From contig NC_092565.1 of the NCBI RefSeq assembly GCF_037975245.1, positions 2,925,499-2,989,498 on the forward strand: DNA of 64,000 nt, in the 5' to 3' direction. The stretch is from Apostichopus japonicus. Taxonomy: Eukaryota > Echinodermata > Holothuroidea > Aspidochirotida > Stichopodidae. The notes below the pieces were generated by a model. It searched no databases. It was not told the DNA's origin and saw only the letters and a program-made list of their open reading frames with translations. Below are positions 63,645 through 64,000 of the stretch, piece by piece. A program made the translations under genes and the position numbers. Numbering within the stretch: position 1 is the stretch's first letter; every line of letters starts with the position of its first letter.

Positions 63645-64000
63645 GTAAGTTTTTAACTGTTAGCAATGCTACATGGTCTAATTATACTTGCTTCTATATA
63701 ATCTAGTGTTATTAAAGACAAACAAAGCTATGCCTATAATGATGACAGTCTAATTCATCTAGTTTTCTTTTTCAGTTTTGACATGAAGGCTACCCCAGCT
63801 ACAATTCCATTATAATGATGATTGAGGTACTCTTATCCAGAAGGGATTAGCTCTTCCATAAAAGAATGAGGAAATTAGGTTTACGTTTATCAACAAGTGA
63901 ACTGACATAGTGGTTTTGTAAACACAACATATCTGCATGTATTACATTAATTGCCAAAATGTACATAAACTTTAACTAAAGCAGTGACACTGAATATAGT
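63645..64000. other. Start of intron 7 of gene 4
   Basis: AT-rich sequence after the exon 7 donor (GTAAGT at 63645). No DOMON exon is visible before the window ends. Confidence 0.7.

Overview
The window looks like nuclear DNA of a marine invertebrate deuterostome, most likely an echinoderm (sea cucumber or sea urchin type). The reasons are AT-rich sequence, 70-200 bp exons between introns of roughly 0.3-5.7 kb, GT-AG splice sites, many microsatellites and minisatellites, tRNA-derived SINE-like units, non-LTR retroelement fragments and MITE-like hairpins. The species assignment is inference. There is nothing bacterial or viral: no operon, CRISPR array or rRNA.

Four genes lie on the + strand. 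(1) Positions 1-13427 hold the 3' part of a mitochondria-eating-protein-like gene (MIEAP/SPATA18 family): seven exons joining into one 440-codon frame, with a basic Arg/Ser-rich start, a coiled coil and a C-terminal MIEAP domain. (2) Positions 20979-22871 hold a complete GPAA1, the GPI-transamidase subunit, as one uninterrupted 630-codon exon with a probable 5' UTR intron. (3) Positions 26961-42985 hold a complete 15-exon gene for a 663-residue secreted Skeletor-type protein (signal peptide, DM13, DM13, DOMON, Cys/His-containing C-terminal region, GPI-type tail), including a 28-nt micro-exon. (4) Positions 48311-63644 hold the first seven exons of a tandem paralogue of gene 3. Exons 2-7 have the same lengths and phases as gene 3 (150, 73, 106, 172, 73, 199 nt), and the gene runs off the right edge.

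Between genes 1 and 2 lies a decayed minus-strand non-LTR reverse transcriptase (about 17655-18955). Introns and intergenic DNA carry many arrays: 90-bp and 31-bp units in gene 1 introns, about 142-bp and 215-bp units between genes 2 and 3, 29-bp and 73-bp arrays between genes 3 and 4, and a 35-bp array ending about 80 bp before exon 6 of gene 4. They also carry a four-copy TTAA-ended MITE family, a SINE pair in opposite orientation, a 921-bp foldback element with a 9-bp target duplication, and a 1953-bp element bounded by CAGG-type inverted ends and an ATGTA duplication.

Functionally, genes 3 and 4 are a local duplication of extracellular DM13/DOMON proteins. Gene 3 ends in a predicted GPI signal and sits beside GPAA1, whose complex attaches such anchors; I treat the adjacency as coincidence unless synteny shows otherwise. 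The most interesting items are the exact exon-architecture match between the paralogues, the micro-exon, a tandem array in intron 9 of gene 3 that repeats an exon-intron junction sequence, and the foldback element.
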